Shown here: positions 1 to 6,001 of the stretch, in pieces
How positions within the stretch are numbered: position 1 is the first letter of the stretch
How the letters are laid out: the number at the start of each line of letters is the position of its first letter
Assembly (NCBI GenBank): GCA_937875035.1
Contig: CALNCF010000281.1
Coordinates: 1 to 11,554 of the forward strand
Length of the DNA stretch: 11,554 nt
From: an uncultured Sphingobacteriaceae bacterium
GTDB taxonomy: Bacteria; Bacteroidota; Bacteroidia; Sphingobacteriales; Sphingobacteriaceae
Direction: 5' to 3'
Made by a program: the position numbers and the translations under genes
Notes under the pieces: generated by a model
Seen by the model: only the letters and a program-made list of their open reading frames with translations
Database searches by the model: none
What the model was told of the DNA's origin: nothing

Positions 1-890
1 TTAAAAGTTTTGAAAAATAACTTTCTCAAAAGCGGACTACGTTCGATCTTAATGTGTGTAACTCTAGCACGTCGACCTTCAATAAAGATATCATCGGTTG
101 GTAGCTCTCTTGACTGAAGTTTAAACGGATATATTGCGTCATCACTTAGTGATGTCATAGAAATATATTCCTCATCTCTTTGTTCTTTAGGCTCTTTGTA
201 ATTAGGAGTGATCAAGTGTTGAAATCCATCATACGCCTCGTAATCTTTTTCTGAAATATCGAGAAATAATGCTCCGCCATGCCACTTTAATATACTAAGT
301 TGACTAATGAAAATCATCATTTCTCTAACTTGTCTTTTTTCGTCCCCTTCAGGTTTATAATTTGTCGGCTTTAAATTATAATAATATTCTATCGGTTCAA
401 TACCAGTACAATTATTACCAATAATTATCGAGAAAATATCTTCCAAAGTGATATTGGCGATTTCTCCCTTCTTAAATTTAACAATGAGATATTTCAGAAC
501 TGCACAAAATGGGTATACTAATTCAGATGATTTTTTATAGTCATTGAATGCAGGAAAAGGATATCTAAAGCGAGGAACGAATGTTGATATAAACTCATCA
601 ACTTCTAATTTTTGAGTTACAATTTTTTTGCAAAAGTCCGAAATATATAACCTATTATTTATACTTGTTGCAAGAAATGAGCATTCAAAAACTCGCTTAT
701 AATTACGCCAAACCTTGTATGAATTCGGAGCAAATGGAAGATGTGTATTTGCTTGTAATTCATCTCTTAAAGGATCAATCGAATTTTGATTAATTATGAC
801 ACCATCTAGAGTGGAAAGACAATAGGCTATCTTTGTAAGGTTTTCATACTGAAAATAGCTTAATCGTCCCTGATCCCAACGCCATTTCAT
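1..890 (-). CDS. Predicted type II restriction endonuclease (HNH-type), C-terminus off the left edge
   Basis: An uninterrupted frame of 296 codons begins at the ATG at 890 and is still open at the window edge. The N-terminus MKWRWDQGRLSYFQYENL, the PFAPNSYKVWRNYKRVF segment (residues 53-68) and the RVTHIKIERSPLLRKLFF stretch (276-293) resemble, from memory, a family of HNH restriction endonucleases in which the catalytic HNH domain follows directly after that last segment. That domain would lie beyond the left edge, so no catalytic residue is seen here. The start overlaps the stop of the upstream XRE gene by ATGA, so the two are probably co-transcribed and translationally coupled. A regulator coupled to a nuclease is typical of restriction-modification units. 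The cognate methyltransferase is not in the window. The family assignment is by recall and moderately sure; the gene itself is secure. Confidence 0.6.
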   Translation of the reverse strand, partial: MKWRWDQGRLSYFQYENLTKIAYCLSTLDGVIINQNSIDPLRDELQANTHLPFAPNSYKVWRNYKRVFECSFLATSINNRLYISDFCKKIVTQKLEVDEFISTFVPRFRYPFPAFNDYKKSSELVYPFCAVLKYLIVKFKKGEIANITLEDIFSIIIGNNCTGIEPIEYYYNLKPTNYKPEGDEKRQVREMMIFISQLSILKWHGGALFLDISEKDYEAYDGFQHLITPNYKEPKEQRDEEYISMTSLSDDAIYPFKLQSRELPTDDIFIEGRRARVTHIKIERSPLLRKLFFKTF

Positions 891-1195
891 TTTAATATCC
901 CTTTAGCTTTAATTATTTTTATTTTCTTTTCAGCAACTTTCAAAGCTTTTGACGCGCATTCGTCAGAAACAATTTCACTAACAATTTTATCGCTCAAATA
1001 TTGGATCATTAATATCTCCTTGTCAATTTCGATAACTTCTGAAAGTTTCGATATATGTTCTCTTGTAGGTTTGCGACAACCCTTTTCAATTTTACTTAGT
1101 ATTGATTTGTCAATCTTTGATAAAACTGCCACTTGCCTTAATAAAAAACCTCTTGATTCTCTTGCGTTTCGAATTACAGCTCCGAATGATTGCAT
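887..1195 (-). CDS. XRE-family transcriptional regulator, controller of the restriction unit
   Basis: A 102-residue protein from the ATG at 1195. An upstream in-frame TTG at 1222 lies inside the operator/promoter palindrome and is an unlikely start. Residues 5-60 form a lambda-repressor-type helix-turn-helix: LLRQVAVLSKIDKSILSKIEKG (about 18-39) followed by RKPTREHISKLSEVI. The lysine-rich tail (about 85-102) follows the conserved-looking SDKIVSEI segment, an arrangement I associate with small Bacteroidota regulators next to methyltransferase and restriction genes. Its stop overlaps the start of the predicted endonuclease by 4 bp (ATGA). It probably works like a controller protein, repressing its own operon and so timing nuclease synthesis; the perfect palindrome immediately upstream supports autoregulation. 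The function is inferred, while the fold is clear. Confidence 0.8.
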   Translation of the reverse strand: MQSFGAVIRNARESRGFLLRQVAVLSKIDKSILSKIEKGCRKPTREHISKLSEVIEIDKEILMIQYLSDKIVSEIVSDECASKALKVAEKKIKIIKAKGILK

Positions 1196-1200
1196 ATATA

Positions 1201-1227
1201 TATATTTGACAATTATTGTCAAATATA
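1201..1227. promoter_or_regulatory. 27-bp perfect palindromic operator overlapping the XRE promoter
   Basis: The 13-bp arm TATATTTGACAAT (1201-1213) is followed by a single central base at 1214 and then its exact reverse complement (1215-1227). Each arm contains TATATTTG, a match to the Bacteroidota -7 element TAnnTTTG, so the motif occurs on both strands. On the minus strand (1227-1220) it would start transcription roughly 20 nt before the ATG at 1195. No good -33 TTG is visible at the usual distance. A dimeric repressor bound here would cover the -7 box, consistent with negative autoregulation by the adjacent XRE protein. The palindrome is seen directly; its role is inferred. Confidence 0.7.
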
Positions 1228-1303
1228 GTCTATCAGATAAATATTAAGAAAGAAGGTCGTTTGTTCTTTATTAACATTTGTGAAATTCTTGAGAAGGCCG
1301 CCT

Positions 1304-1513
1304 CTATAATAATTCCACAAGTTCAATCTGTAATCCCTGAGCGACTTCAAAGAGAAAATATACACTAGGATTGACCTTCCCAGCTTCTAACCTTTGTACA
1401 GACTGCTGGTCCTTATTGATCGAATTTGCTAATTCGGCTTGACTCATACCTTTTTCTGTTCGTATTTCACGAATTCGATTGCCAAGCTTCTTTAACAATT
1501 GTTCCTTTTTCAT
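1304..1513 (-). CDS. Small XRE-family DNA-binding protein
   Basis: A 69-residue protein from the ATG at 1513; an in-frame TTG at 1534 would add seven residues of poor character. Almost the whole protein is one HTH_3 domain: GNRIREIRTEKGMSQAELA (11-29), the recognition-helix region NKDQQSVQRLEAGKVNPS (33-50) and a closing helix (51-67). It is divergent from the membrane-anchored gene at 1612, with a 98-bp shared upstream region that contains an interrupted palindrome and a direct repeat. It is therefore a candidate repressor of itself and of that gene. It is a stand-alone DNA-binding domain with no effector domain. It could also be an antitoxin-like or phage-type repressor; no toxin is recognised beside it. 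Confidence 0.75.
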   Translation of the reverse strand: MKKEQLLKKLGNRIREIRTEKGMSQAELANSINKDQQSVQRLEAGKVNPSVYFLFEVAQGLQIELVELL

Positions 1514-1530
1514 GGGAACATAAAAGAATA

Positions 1531-1567
1531 ACAAACAATCGATATGTTGTACAGCGCATTTGTTGTA
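1531..1567. promoter_or_regulatory. Candidate operator between the divergent XRE and membrane-protein genes
   Basis: An interrupted palindrome centred between 1540 and 1541 has ACAA at 1531-1534, ATCGAT at 1538-1543 and TTGT at 1547-1550. The heptamer TGTTGTA also occurs twice in direct orientation, at 1545-1551 and 1561-1567, 16 bp apart. Both lie in the shared upstream region of the divergent genes, where a small HTH repressor would be expected to bind. A clean TAnnTTTG box was not found on either strand here. The role is inferred. Confidence 0.35.
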
Positions 1568-1611
1568 TTTTCAAGCTCTAATACATATTTTGGAGCAATT
1601 AAATCGGAAAT

Positions 1612-2094
1612 ATGAACATAAAAGCACTATTAGCAACATTCGCTGTAATGGGTACCCTTACTGTCATAGTAATTAGTACTGACCTTAATGAAACGAAGAA
1701 GGAAACACCGGTTTCAGATAGTCTTAAAAGGGAAAACATCAAGCAGGTAGATAAGATTAATCAGGACACTATTGACATAAACATTGTCAGAAACTATAGA
1801 TTTCTTGAAGAGACAGAAACAATTGAAAAAGCTGTAAATGTTCTCACAGGAATGGAAGGAGAAACGACATGGCAAGCAGGTACTCTTGATGAGAAGAACC
1901 CTAATGTTGGTGTTGTGGGTATTACCATTCAACGTATGTTTGGCACTATTCGAAAGGAAAAGTTAGAGATTTACTACTTGGTTAATCGAACCACAAAAGA
2001 AGTGGCATTTCAAGCAGTTAAGATTGATGGTAAAACTTATGCTGATTACTTAGGGGCTTATCAACTTAGTTTTCGATTGAGTAATGGAATGTAG
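1612..2094 (+). CDS. Uncharacterised protein with N-terminal membrane anchor or signal sequence
   Basis: A 160-residue protein I do not recognise. Residues 4-22 (KALLATFAVMGTLTVIVIS) form one hydrophobic helix after a single lysine, so it is either an uncleaved anchor or a signal peptide. There is no cysteine for a lipobox. A charged linker (about 24-50) leads to a compact domain (about 55-155) with mixed beta-like segments, including VGVVGITIQRMF, LEIYYLVNRTTKEVAFQAVKI and a C-terminal YLGAYQLSFRL. The domain probably sits on the periplasmic side. It is the best-supported plus-strand gene in the element and is divergent from the small XRE gene, which may control it. A hairpin followed by six T lies 40 bp after its stop. 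Possible roles include an element-encoded surface or exclusion factor, but nothing in the sequence proves one. Confidence 0.65.
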   Translation: MNIKALLATFAVMGTLTVIVISTDLNETKKETPVSDSLKRENIKQVDKINQDTIDINIVRNYRFLEETETIEKAVNVLTGMEGETTWQAGTLDEKNPNVGVVGITIQRMFGTIRKEKLEIYYLVNRTTKEVAFQAVKIDGKTYADYLGAYQLSFRLSNGM

Positions 2095-2133
2095 CCTTAT
2101 ATATAGAAGAGAATTAAGGCGATTATCTTACAG

Positions 2134-2155
2134 AACCTAATAAAGGTTGTTTTTT
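2134..2155 (+). terminator. Probable intrinsic terminator of the 1612-2094 gene
   Basis: A short stem AACCT (2134-2138) / AGGTT (2144-2148) with a 5-nt loop is followed, after one G, by six T (2150-2155). It lies 40 bp downstream of the stop codon. A second inverted repeat, GCCTTA (2094-2099) / TAAGGC (2115-2120), begins at the last base of the stop codon. The stem is short, so this is a moderate call. Confidence 0.5.
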
Positions 2156-2181
2156 CGAATAGCTATAAATATTATTAGCTG

Positions 2182-2397
2182 ATGATTTACAATTTGACGC
2201 TAATACATAATCTGTGTGTTGTTATCAGGAATAACACCCGCGATTTTACTTTGGATCAATTTACTCAATGGTATTTAGAGAAAATCGTTTTGGGAACTGG
2301 AGGGTGGGATATACATAAGGAGATTATCTTTCATCTTGATCTGAAGATAACAGATAGTGTCGTAAAATTACATAAGGAAATTTCATCTTATGAATGA
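2182..2397 (+). CDS. Possible small protein of unknown function
   Basis: A 71-codon frame from the ATG at 2182. The composition is protein-like (RDFTLDQFTQWYLEKIV, then HKEIIFHLDLKITDSVVKLHKEI), with an amphipathic C-terminal half, no signal peptide and no motif I recognise. It starts about 27 bp beyond the terminator-like hairpin of the preceding gene and has no obvious ribosome binding site or TAnnTTTG promoter. Its end overlaps the end of the oppositely oriented gene at 2388-2609 by 10 bp. It could be a real accessory gene, a remnant, or a chance frame; no competing frame covers the space. Confidence 0.35.
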   Translation: MIYNLTLIHNLCVVIRNNTRDFTLDQFTQWYLEKIVLGTGGWDIHKEIIFHLDLKITDSVVKLHKEISSYE

Positions 2398-2609
2398 TCT
2401 TTAAGGTGCTTTTTCATCGCAATGAAATAATCCTCTTTGGTAATCAGTTCGTAAAGCTGTGTAGTGTATAAAAGTGCTGCTCCAGAAATCGACATTTTTG
2501 ATACTGCTTCTGTTGTAGTTACAAAAATTCTGACTTCTTCTTTCAATGCATCATATTTCTGTTGAACGGTTTGCTTTTGCTTTTCTGACTTCATAATTTT
2601 AATCTTCAT
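2388..2609 (-). CDS. Small protein of unknown function, probably coiled-coil
   Basis: A 73-residue frame from the ATG at 2609; a second in-frame ATG at 2594 would give 68 residues. The first 30 residues are rich in K, Q and E (KSEKQKQTVQQKYDALKEEV) and look like a single charged helix. The middle (VSKMSISGAALLYTTQLYELI, about 36-56) is less polar but too mixed for a confident membrane segment, and the tail KKHLKDHS is basic. It lies downstream of the CoiA-like gene on the same strand, separated by 126 bp, and is convergent with the small plus-strand frame. No family is recognised. Small proteins like this are common in the accessory part of integrated elements. Confidence 0.45.
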   Translation of the reverse strand: MKIKIMKSEKQKQTVQQKYDALKEEVRIFVTTTEAVSKMSISGAALLYTTQLYELITKEDYFIAMKKHLKDHS

Positions 2610-2735
2610 AAAATTATATAAGAGGAATCAGAAGTTAAACTGATTTACTTCGATTTAACAGGATCGAATGTGTTTTGGATTAACTATATGTAAAAAGATT
2701 TAGAATGTGTTAGACATAAGAGAAAGCTATCAAAA

Positions 2736-3410
2736 CTAAAAGTAATTTTCTTTGCGTTTTTTCTGTTTCTTTTTAGGACCGAACATCATATAACCAACAC
2801 CAATAACACCTAGAAATGCTAAACCCTTCAATAAAAAATTACTGTCCTCAACCGGAGTCTCTTCTGGCTTATTGATAATTTTTTTCTGCCAATAAATAAT
2901 CTTTTTATTTAGATCGTTGAAAAGGACTTCTTTGACTAGTTCATCCTTACTCGTAAATTCATATCCTTTTAAATTGATCTCAATGCAGTTGTAGCAATGA
3001 TCACAATAGAATTTTTCTTTTTCTGAATCTACGGGATTACTGACAAGTATTTCTACATACAAACACTTTTCATCATCTAAATTAACTGTAACATCTGGTC
3101 GTACAAATGAATTGATTGATTTTTCTTTTACTGGATTACTGTAAGAAATATGTCCATAGGTGGGGATGTGAATGGCTGAGTTCTCAATAATAATCTGTTT
3201 CGCCATTTCATGCAAAGCTGTTTCTTGACCACCTTTACAAACACTTTCATCATAATGTCTAAAATGCCATTCGTTCTTTTTACCTTGAACTGCCATCACA
3301 ACCTCTCCACATTTTGGACATACACAATTACAAGATAGCCCATTCAAAGCTTCAGAAATGGAGATGATTTTATTCGTATTCTTTTCTTTACCTAATAGAA
3401 ATTGAGCCAT
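2736..3410 (-). CDS. CoiA-like predicted nuclease with C-terminal membrane segment
   Basis: A 224-residue protein. The N-terminal part carries a zinc-binding-type cluster (CNCVCPKCG at about 27-35, then WHFRH at 48-52 and C58) and an ETALHEMAK helix at 63-71. This is the arrangement I associate with CoiA-like (competence) proteins and related element-borne proteins. The central RPDVTV (104-109) followed by LYVEILVSNPVD (117-128) resembles the PD-(D/E)xK nuclease core, with D106 and E120 as the likely metal ligands; the lysine is not in its textbook place. A second pair of cysteines (CDHCYNC, 136-142) follows. Residues 192-210 are hydrophobic and are followed by a basic tail (KKKQKKRK), predicting a tail-anchored membrane protein. 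It lies downstream of the replication gene, but a terminator separates them, so it is probably a separate transcript. The substrate is unknown; activity is inferred from fold similarity only. Confidence 0.6.
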   Translation of the reverse strand: MAQFLLGKEKNTNKIISISEALNGLSCNCVCPKCGEVVMAVQGKKNEWHFRHYDESVCKGGQETALHEMAKQIIIENSAIHIPTYGHISYSNPVKEKSINSFVRPDVTVNLDDEKCLYVEILVSNPVDSEKEKFYCDHCYNCIEINLKGYEFTSKDELVKEVLFNDLNKKIIYWQKKIINKPEETPVEDSNFLLKGLAFLGVIGVGYMMFGPKKKQKKRKENYF

Positions 3411-3431
3411 AGAACCGTTGCTTAATTAATC

Positions 3432-3439
3432 GAAATATA
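3432..3439 (-). promoter_or_regulatory. Possible -7 promoter element for the CoiA-like gene
   Basis: TATATTTC on the minus strand matches TAnnTTTG at seven of eight positions and lies 22 bp upstream of the ATG at 3410, just beyond the terminator of the preceding gene. No convincing -33 TTG is seen at the expected spacing. Confidence 0.3.
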
Positions 3440-3450
3440 ACCAATTTCAA

Positions 3451-3480
3451 TAAAAAGGCTCGGGGTTAATTCCGAGCCTT
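3451..3480 (-). terminator. Intrinsic terminator of the replication gene
   Basis: A perfect 9-bp stem (AAGGCTCGG at 3455-3463, CCGAGCCTT at 3472-3480) encloses an 8-nt loop. Read on the minus strand, a T-run (complement of 3452-3456) follows the stem. It lies 10 bp after the stop of the gene at 3491-4456 and before the CoiA-like gene, so it probably ends the replication transcript. Confidence 0.8.
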
Positions 3481-3490
3481 ATCATCTTCG

Positions 3491-4456
3491 TTATTCAGAA
3501 GGAACTTTATGTGGGGCATAAATAACGTCCCACAGAGCTTCTTCTACCATATACTCCAGTTCCTGTATTAAATCATTTTTGATTGTAAGGTCTGGTTGCT
3601 CATTGAATTTCCTTAGCATACTTCTAATATCGTAGTATTGCTTAGGGTACTTGAACCGATTTTCTTTTTTCCCATCTTCAATTATCTTCATCACTTTCAT
3701 ATGTCCACCCATCGATTCAATCCCTTTCATTGAGAGTTGGTCTTTGAAAGCTCGTACACTGAACAGTGCTTTATCATCGAATCCGATAACGTCTCTACAT
3801 TTTTGAATCGACATGAATTCCTTACACCAAGCCTGAACTAATTTATCATAGAACTGTTCATCCATTACTAATCGCCGAACCGTAATATTTGCTTCATTGA
3901 AGTAGGTGTCGAGGTTTTTCATCAGAGACAGTTCATAACGAAGAACATTTTGCCCTTTGAAATCCTCTATGATCGGAGTACTCTTACTTTTTTGTTCTCT
4001 TACTTTATCGTAAAAAGTAATCTTCCTGTTCCCATTCATGAAGTATAATCCATTAGGCTGTTCAATTCTCTTGTAATAGTTCGTTGTAACCATTCGATCA
4101 TAATACGCTCTTACTGGTTTCGACATGATAAAGTTTTCTGCTACATCTATTCTTGTTATCCGACCGTACATGATTGGAACATTCAGGTCTTCTCCCAACT
4201 GAATAATAGCCTGTTTTAACTGTTCCCAGTTTAAAGTGCTTTGATTTTGCCCGTTGAAAAAGTACTTACATATACTGCCACAGATCGTTAACCTGCTTTC
4301 GTTAAAACTAACCTTCATGTTTTTGACTGAACCATGTGTCGTTATCTTTCCATCTTCTCCTTTTACCTGATAAGTGTCTCTAATTTTATCTGTGTTTATC
4401 ATTAGGATATTATCCATTTGATCGTTCGTAAACGATATTTTTATTGTATCCACCAT
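3491..4456 (-). CDS. Replication initiation protein, phage/plasmid gene II/X-like
   Basis: A 321-residue protein from the ATG at 4456. Three motifs recall the rolling-circle replication initiators of the filamentous-phage gene II/X and related Rep_trans groups: RITRIDVAENF (99-109), RKITFYDKVREQK (144-156) with a Tyr-Asp-Lys core, and VLRYELSL (171-178). Which tyrosine would nick DNA cannot be settled by eye. It presumably starts replication of the excised circular element, and could also act as a relaxase, as NicK does in ICEBs1. A direct repeat and a long hairpin lie just upstream, between this gene and the excisionase gene, where an origin could be. An intrinsic terminator closes the gene. 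The family call is by motif resemblance; an alternative is an unrelated element-specific protein. Confidence 0.6.
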   Translation of the reverse strand: MVDTIKISFTNDQMDNILMINTDKIRDTYQVKGEDGKITTHGSVKNMKVSFNESRLTICGSICKYFFNGQNQSTLNWEQLKQAIIQLGEDLNVPIMYGRITRIDVAENFIMSKPVRAYYDRMVTTNYYKRIEQPNGLYFMNGNRKITFYDKVREQKSKSTPIIEDFKGQNVLRYELSLMKNLDTYFNEANITVRRLVMDEQFYDKLVQAWCKEFMSIQKCRDVIGFDDKALFSVRAFKDQLSMKGIESMGGHMKVMKIIEDGKKENRFKYPKQYYDIRSMLRKFNEQPDLTIKNDLIQELEYMVEEALWDVIYAPHKVPSE

Positions 4457-4477
4457 TGTGATGTTGTTTGTTTTTTT

Positions 4478-4497
4478 AATCGATTTTCAATCGATTT
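4478..4497. repeat. Direct repeat upstream of the replication gene
   Basis: AATCGATTT occurs twice, at 4478-4486 and 4489-4497, 11 bp apart, about one helical turn. The pair sits 21 bp upstream of the replication gene's ATG. Such a pair could be an initiator-binding iteron or an operator; the core ATCGAT is self-complementary, so either orientation is possible. Confidence 0.5.
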
Positions 4498-4528
4498 CTT
4501 TAATGATTTAATAATAATTATGTACTTA

Positions 4529-4566
4529 ATACAAGACTGGAGGAGACTAACCTGCCAGCCTTGTAT
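4529..4566. other. Long interrupted hairpin, candidate replication origin or nick site
   Basis: The left arm ATACAAG-A-CTGG-AGG (4529-4543) pairs with the right arm CCT-g-CCAG-C-CTTGTAT (4551-4566). There is one internal mismatch and one bulged G, giving about 14 base pairs around the 7-nt loop AGACTAA. It lies between the excisionase and replication genes. No T-run follows on the minus strand, so it is not a classical terminator of the excisionase gene. Hairpins of this kind are typical of rolling-circle origins. The structure is seen; the function is inferred. Confidence 0.5.
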
Positions 4567-4576
4567 ATTGACTTTA

Positions 4577-4891
4577 TTATGCCCCTTGCTTTACCTTAGT
4601 GTAAGGATTGAGCGTGATGTAATTTGCAGCTCTTGCTTCTTTGTCCACGATCGGTAACGATCTGTTGTTGAGAATCCAATCTTCTGCATCCTCCCGAAGA
4701 AAGAATATCTTACCACCATTGGGGCGGAAATAGCAGATCTTTCCACCTGATGTTAGCTTGTAAACTGTAGATTTCGCTAGTCCTGTGTATTCGCAGAACT
4801 CTTTAAGGGTCATTACATCCTTTCGTTGGGCTTCTTCGCCCAGCCTTTTGAGCATGTACTCAATAAGGTCTTCCTCTGTACGTTGTTTCAT
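4577..4891 (-). CDS. Excisionase-like helix-turn-helix protein
   Basis: A 104-residue protein from the ATG at 4891. Residues 27-78 match the MerR-like winged-helix HTH_17/excisionase pattern: MTLKEFCEYTGLAKSTVYKL (27-46) forms the helix-turn-helix, GGKICYFRPNGGKIFFL (49-65) the wing, and REDAEDWILNNR (66-77) the closing helix. Such proteins bend DNA at attachment sites and bias recombination towards excision, or act as regulators in the element. The position between the RteC-like gene and the replication gene fits this role. The first 25 residues are a charged helix outside the domain, and the C-terminal 25 residues are not conserved-looking. Whether it acts as an excisionase or only as a transcription factor cannot be told from sequence. 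Confidence 0.75.
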   Translation of the reverse strand: MKQRTEEDLIEYMLKRLGEEAQRKDVMTLKEFCEYTGLAKSTVYKLTSGGKICYFRPNGGKIFFLREDAEDWILNNRSLPIVDKEARAANYITLNPYTKVKQGA

Positions 4892-4917
4892 TTTCTTATT
4901 AGTTCAAATTTTTGATG

Positions 4918-4931
4918 CCACTTGCAAATGG
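4918..4931. promoter_or_regulatory. Imperfect palindrome upstream of the excisionase-like gene
   Basis: CCACTTGCAAATGG is a 14-bp inverted repeat with one mismatched pair (CCAnTTGCAAnTGG). It lies 26 bp upstream of the ATG at 4891, within the promoter distance of the gene. It may be an operator, possibly autoregulatory. Confidence 0.35.
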
Positions 4932-4973
4932 CGTTACCTGAATTCAGACTGCGAAAATGGGAATAACGAAGAG

Positions 4974-5011
4974 GGGTAATGGGTAGCAATAGGTAGTAAC
5001 GAATAGGTAAA
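4974..5011. repeat. Cluster of GGTA-type direct repeats
   Basis: GGGTA occurs at 4974 and 4981 and AGGTA at 4991 and 5005. The longer unit AATAGGTA is repeated at 4988-4995 and 5002-5009, 14 bp apart. The cluster lies between the excisionase and RteC-like genes and runs into the stem at 4998-5030. It could bind the excisionase, an initiator or a regulator. Confidence 0.4.
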
Positions 5012-5030
5012 AATTATTTACCTATTCGTT
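4998..5030 (-). terminator. Strong hairpin at the end of the recombinase/RteC-like operon
   Basis: A perfect 14-bp inverted repeat (AACGAATAGGTAAA at 4998-5011 and its complement at 5017-5030) has a 5-nt loop that covers the stop codon of the RteC-like gene at 5014-5016. The right arm is therefore coding. No T-run follows on the minus strand, so it may be a transcript-stabilising 3' hairpin or a protein site rather than a true intrinsic terminator. Confidence 0.4.
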
Positions 5031-5997
5031 GTATAGCATCAATAATGTTTTGGATATCTTCAATTCCTCTCGATTTTTGTATTGAAGCAATATTCGAATA
5101 CTTTGAACTGATTGACTTAGGTGAAAATGGAAGATTTTTTTTATTACAGAAATGTTGAATTAACAATTTCGGAACGGAAGTGCTTTTATGAACAATACTT
5201 TCTGATTTCAGTAAATCCAGCAAATGCATTAACAGTATGTTATTTCCCTTCCATTTAATCGGAAGTGCATTAATGTATTGAGGAGTGAAATGAATATGAA
5301 ACTCAGAATAGGAGCCCTCAATAATATCATATTCGATTAATTTGTCATATATCAATTTGATGATTTCATCCTCACGACTTTTATCCAAAATCTGTATGTA
5401 AGGTACATTAACAGACACAAAGTATTCATCACTTAGTAGTGGCTGATATTTGTAGTTATACTTACAATACAATTTTTCCATCATGATGAAATTTGAAATC
5501 ACATCAAACTGGATGGCCTTTAGAAATTCCTTTTTCGATAGATTTTTTGAATGATCATTCATTTTTACCATTTTAACAATTTCAGGAACTTCACCGAAAT
5601 GCTTTAAATGAAAACGTTGCTGTCTTTGGTACACAGTGGTATGAAGTTTTCGAATAAGTTGTTCTGCATCTGCTACATCATTTTTGTAAAGATTAATTGC
5701 TGATGGAAATTCGCTCTTAATGAAGTTAAGATGTTTAACAAAGGTGTTTTCGATATGATCGAAATACCCTGAATCTCCATCATATATTTTTTCGCTAATT
5801 TCTGTTTCGATAGAACCCTGATCATTATCATACCAAAGTACTTTGGCAGAAGTAGTACAATTTGTAGGGTTGGCGAACCAACCCTTTGCAACATCTTCAT
5901 ATATGAATGCATTTTCAGCTTCAATTTTCGGTACTTCTCTTTTGTAATGCCTTTCTATTCTTCTGAGTAGAATGCCCAATGTTTTAGCCTTTGTCAT
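5014..5997 (-). CDS. RteC-like element regulatory protein
   Basis: A 327-residue soluble protein with no signal peptide. The C-terminal third (about 245-305) has the pattern I associate with the RteC family of Bacteroidota mobile elements, a winged-helix-like domain: PIKWKGNNILLMHLLDLLK (246-264), a following SIVHKSTSVPKLLIQHFC segment (267-284) and SISSKYSNI (295-303). The N-terminal two thirds is mainly helical, with no motif I recognise. RteC of CTnDOT controls excision genes. The ATG at 5997 follows the recombinase stop by only 4 bp, so the two are almost certainly one operon. An RteC-like gene directly after the recombinase is a common layout in this phylum. The remote similarity leaves the assignment moderately sure. 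The gene is secure; its regulatory target is not shown. Confidence 0.6.
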   Translation of the reverse strand: MTKAKTLGILLRRIERHYKREVPKIEAENAFIYEDVAKGWFANPTNCTTSAKVLWYDNDQGSIETEISEKIYDGDSGYFDHIENTFVKHLNFIKSEFPSAINLYKNDVADAEQLIRKLHTTVYQRQQRFHLKHFGEVPEIVKMVKMNDHSKNLSKKEFLKAIQFDVISNFIMMEKLYCKYNYKYQPLLSDEYFVSVNVPYIQILDKSREDEIIKLIYDKLIEYDIIEGSYSEFHIHFTPQYINALPIKWKGNNILLMHLLDLLKSESIVHKSTSVPKLLIQHFCNKKNLPFSPKSISSKYSNIASIQKSRGIEDIQNIIDAIQRIGK

Positions 5998-6001
5998 TAT
6001 A

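Noticed and set aside
1020..1247. 75-codon plus-strand frame opposite the XRE controller
   Set aside because: It is antisense to a clear HTH domain and crosses the palindromic operator, and has no motif.
5673..5924. 83-codon minus-strand frame inside the RteC-like gene
   Set aside because: It lies out of frame within a longer, better-supported gene and has low-complexity, non-domain composition.
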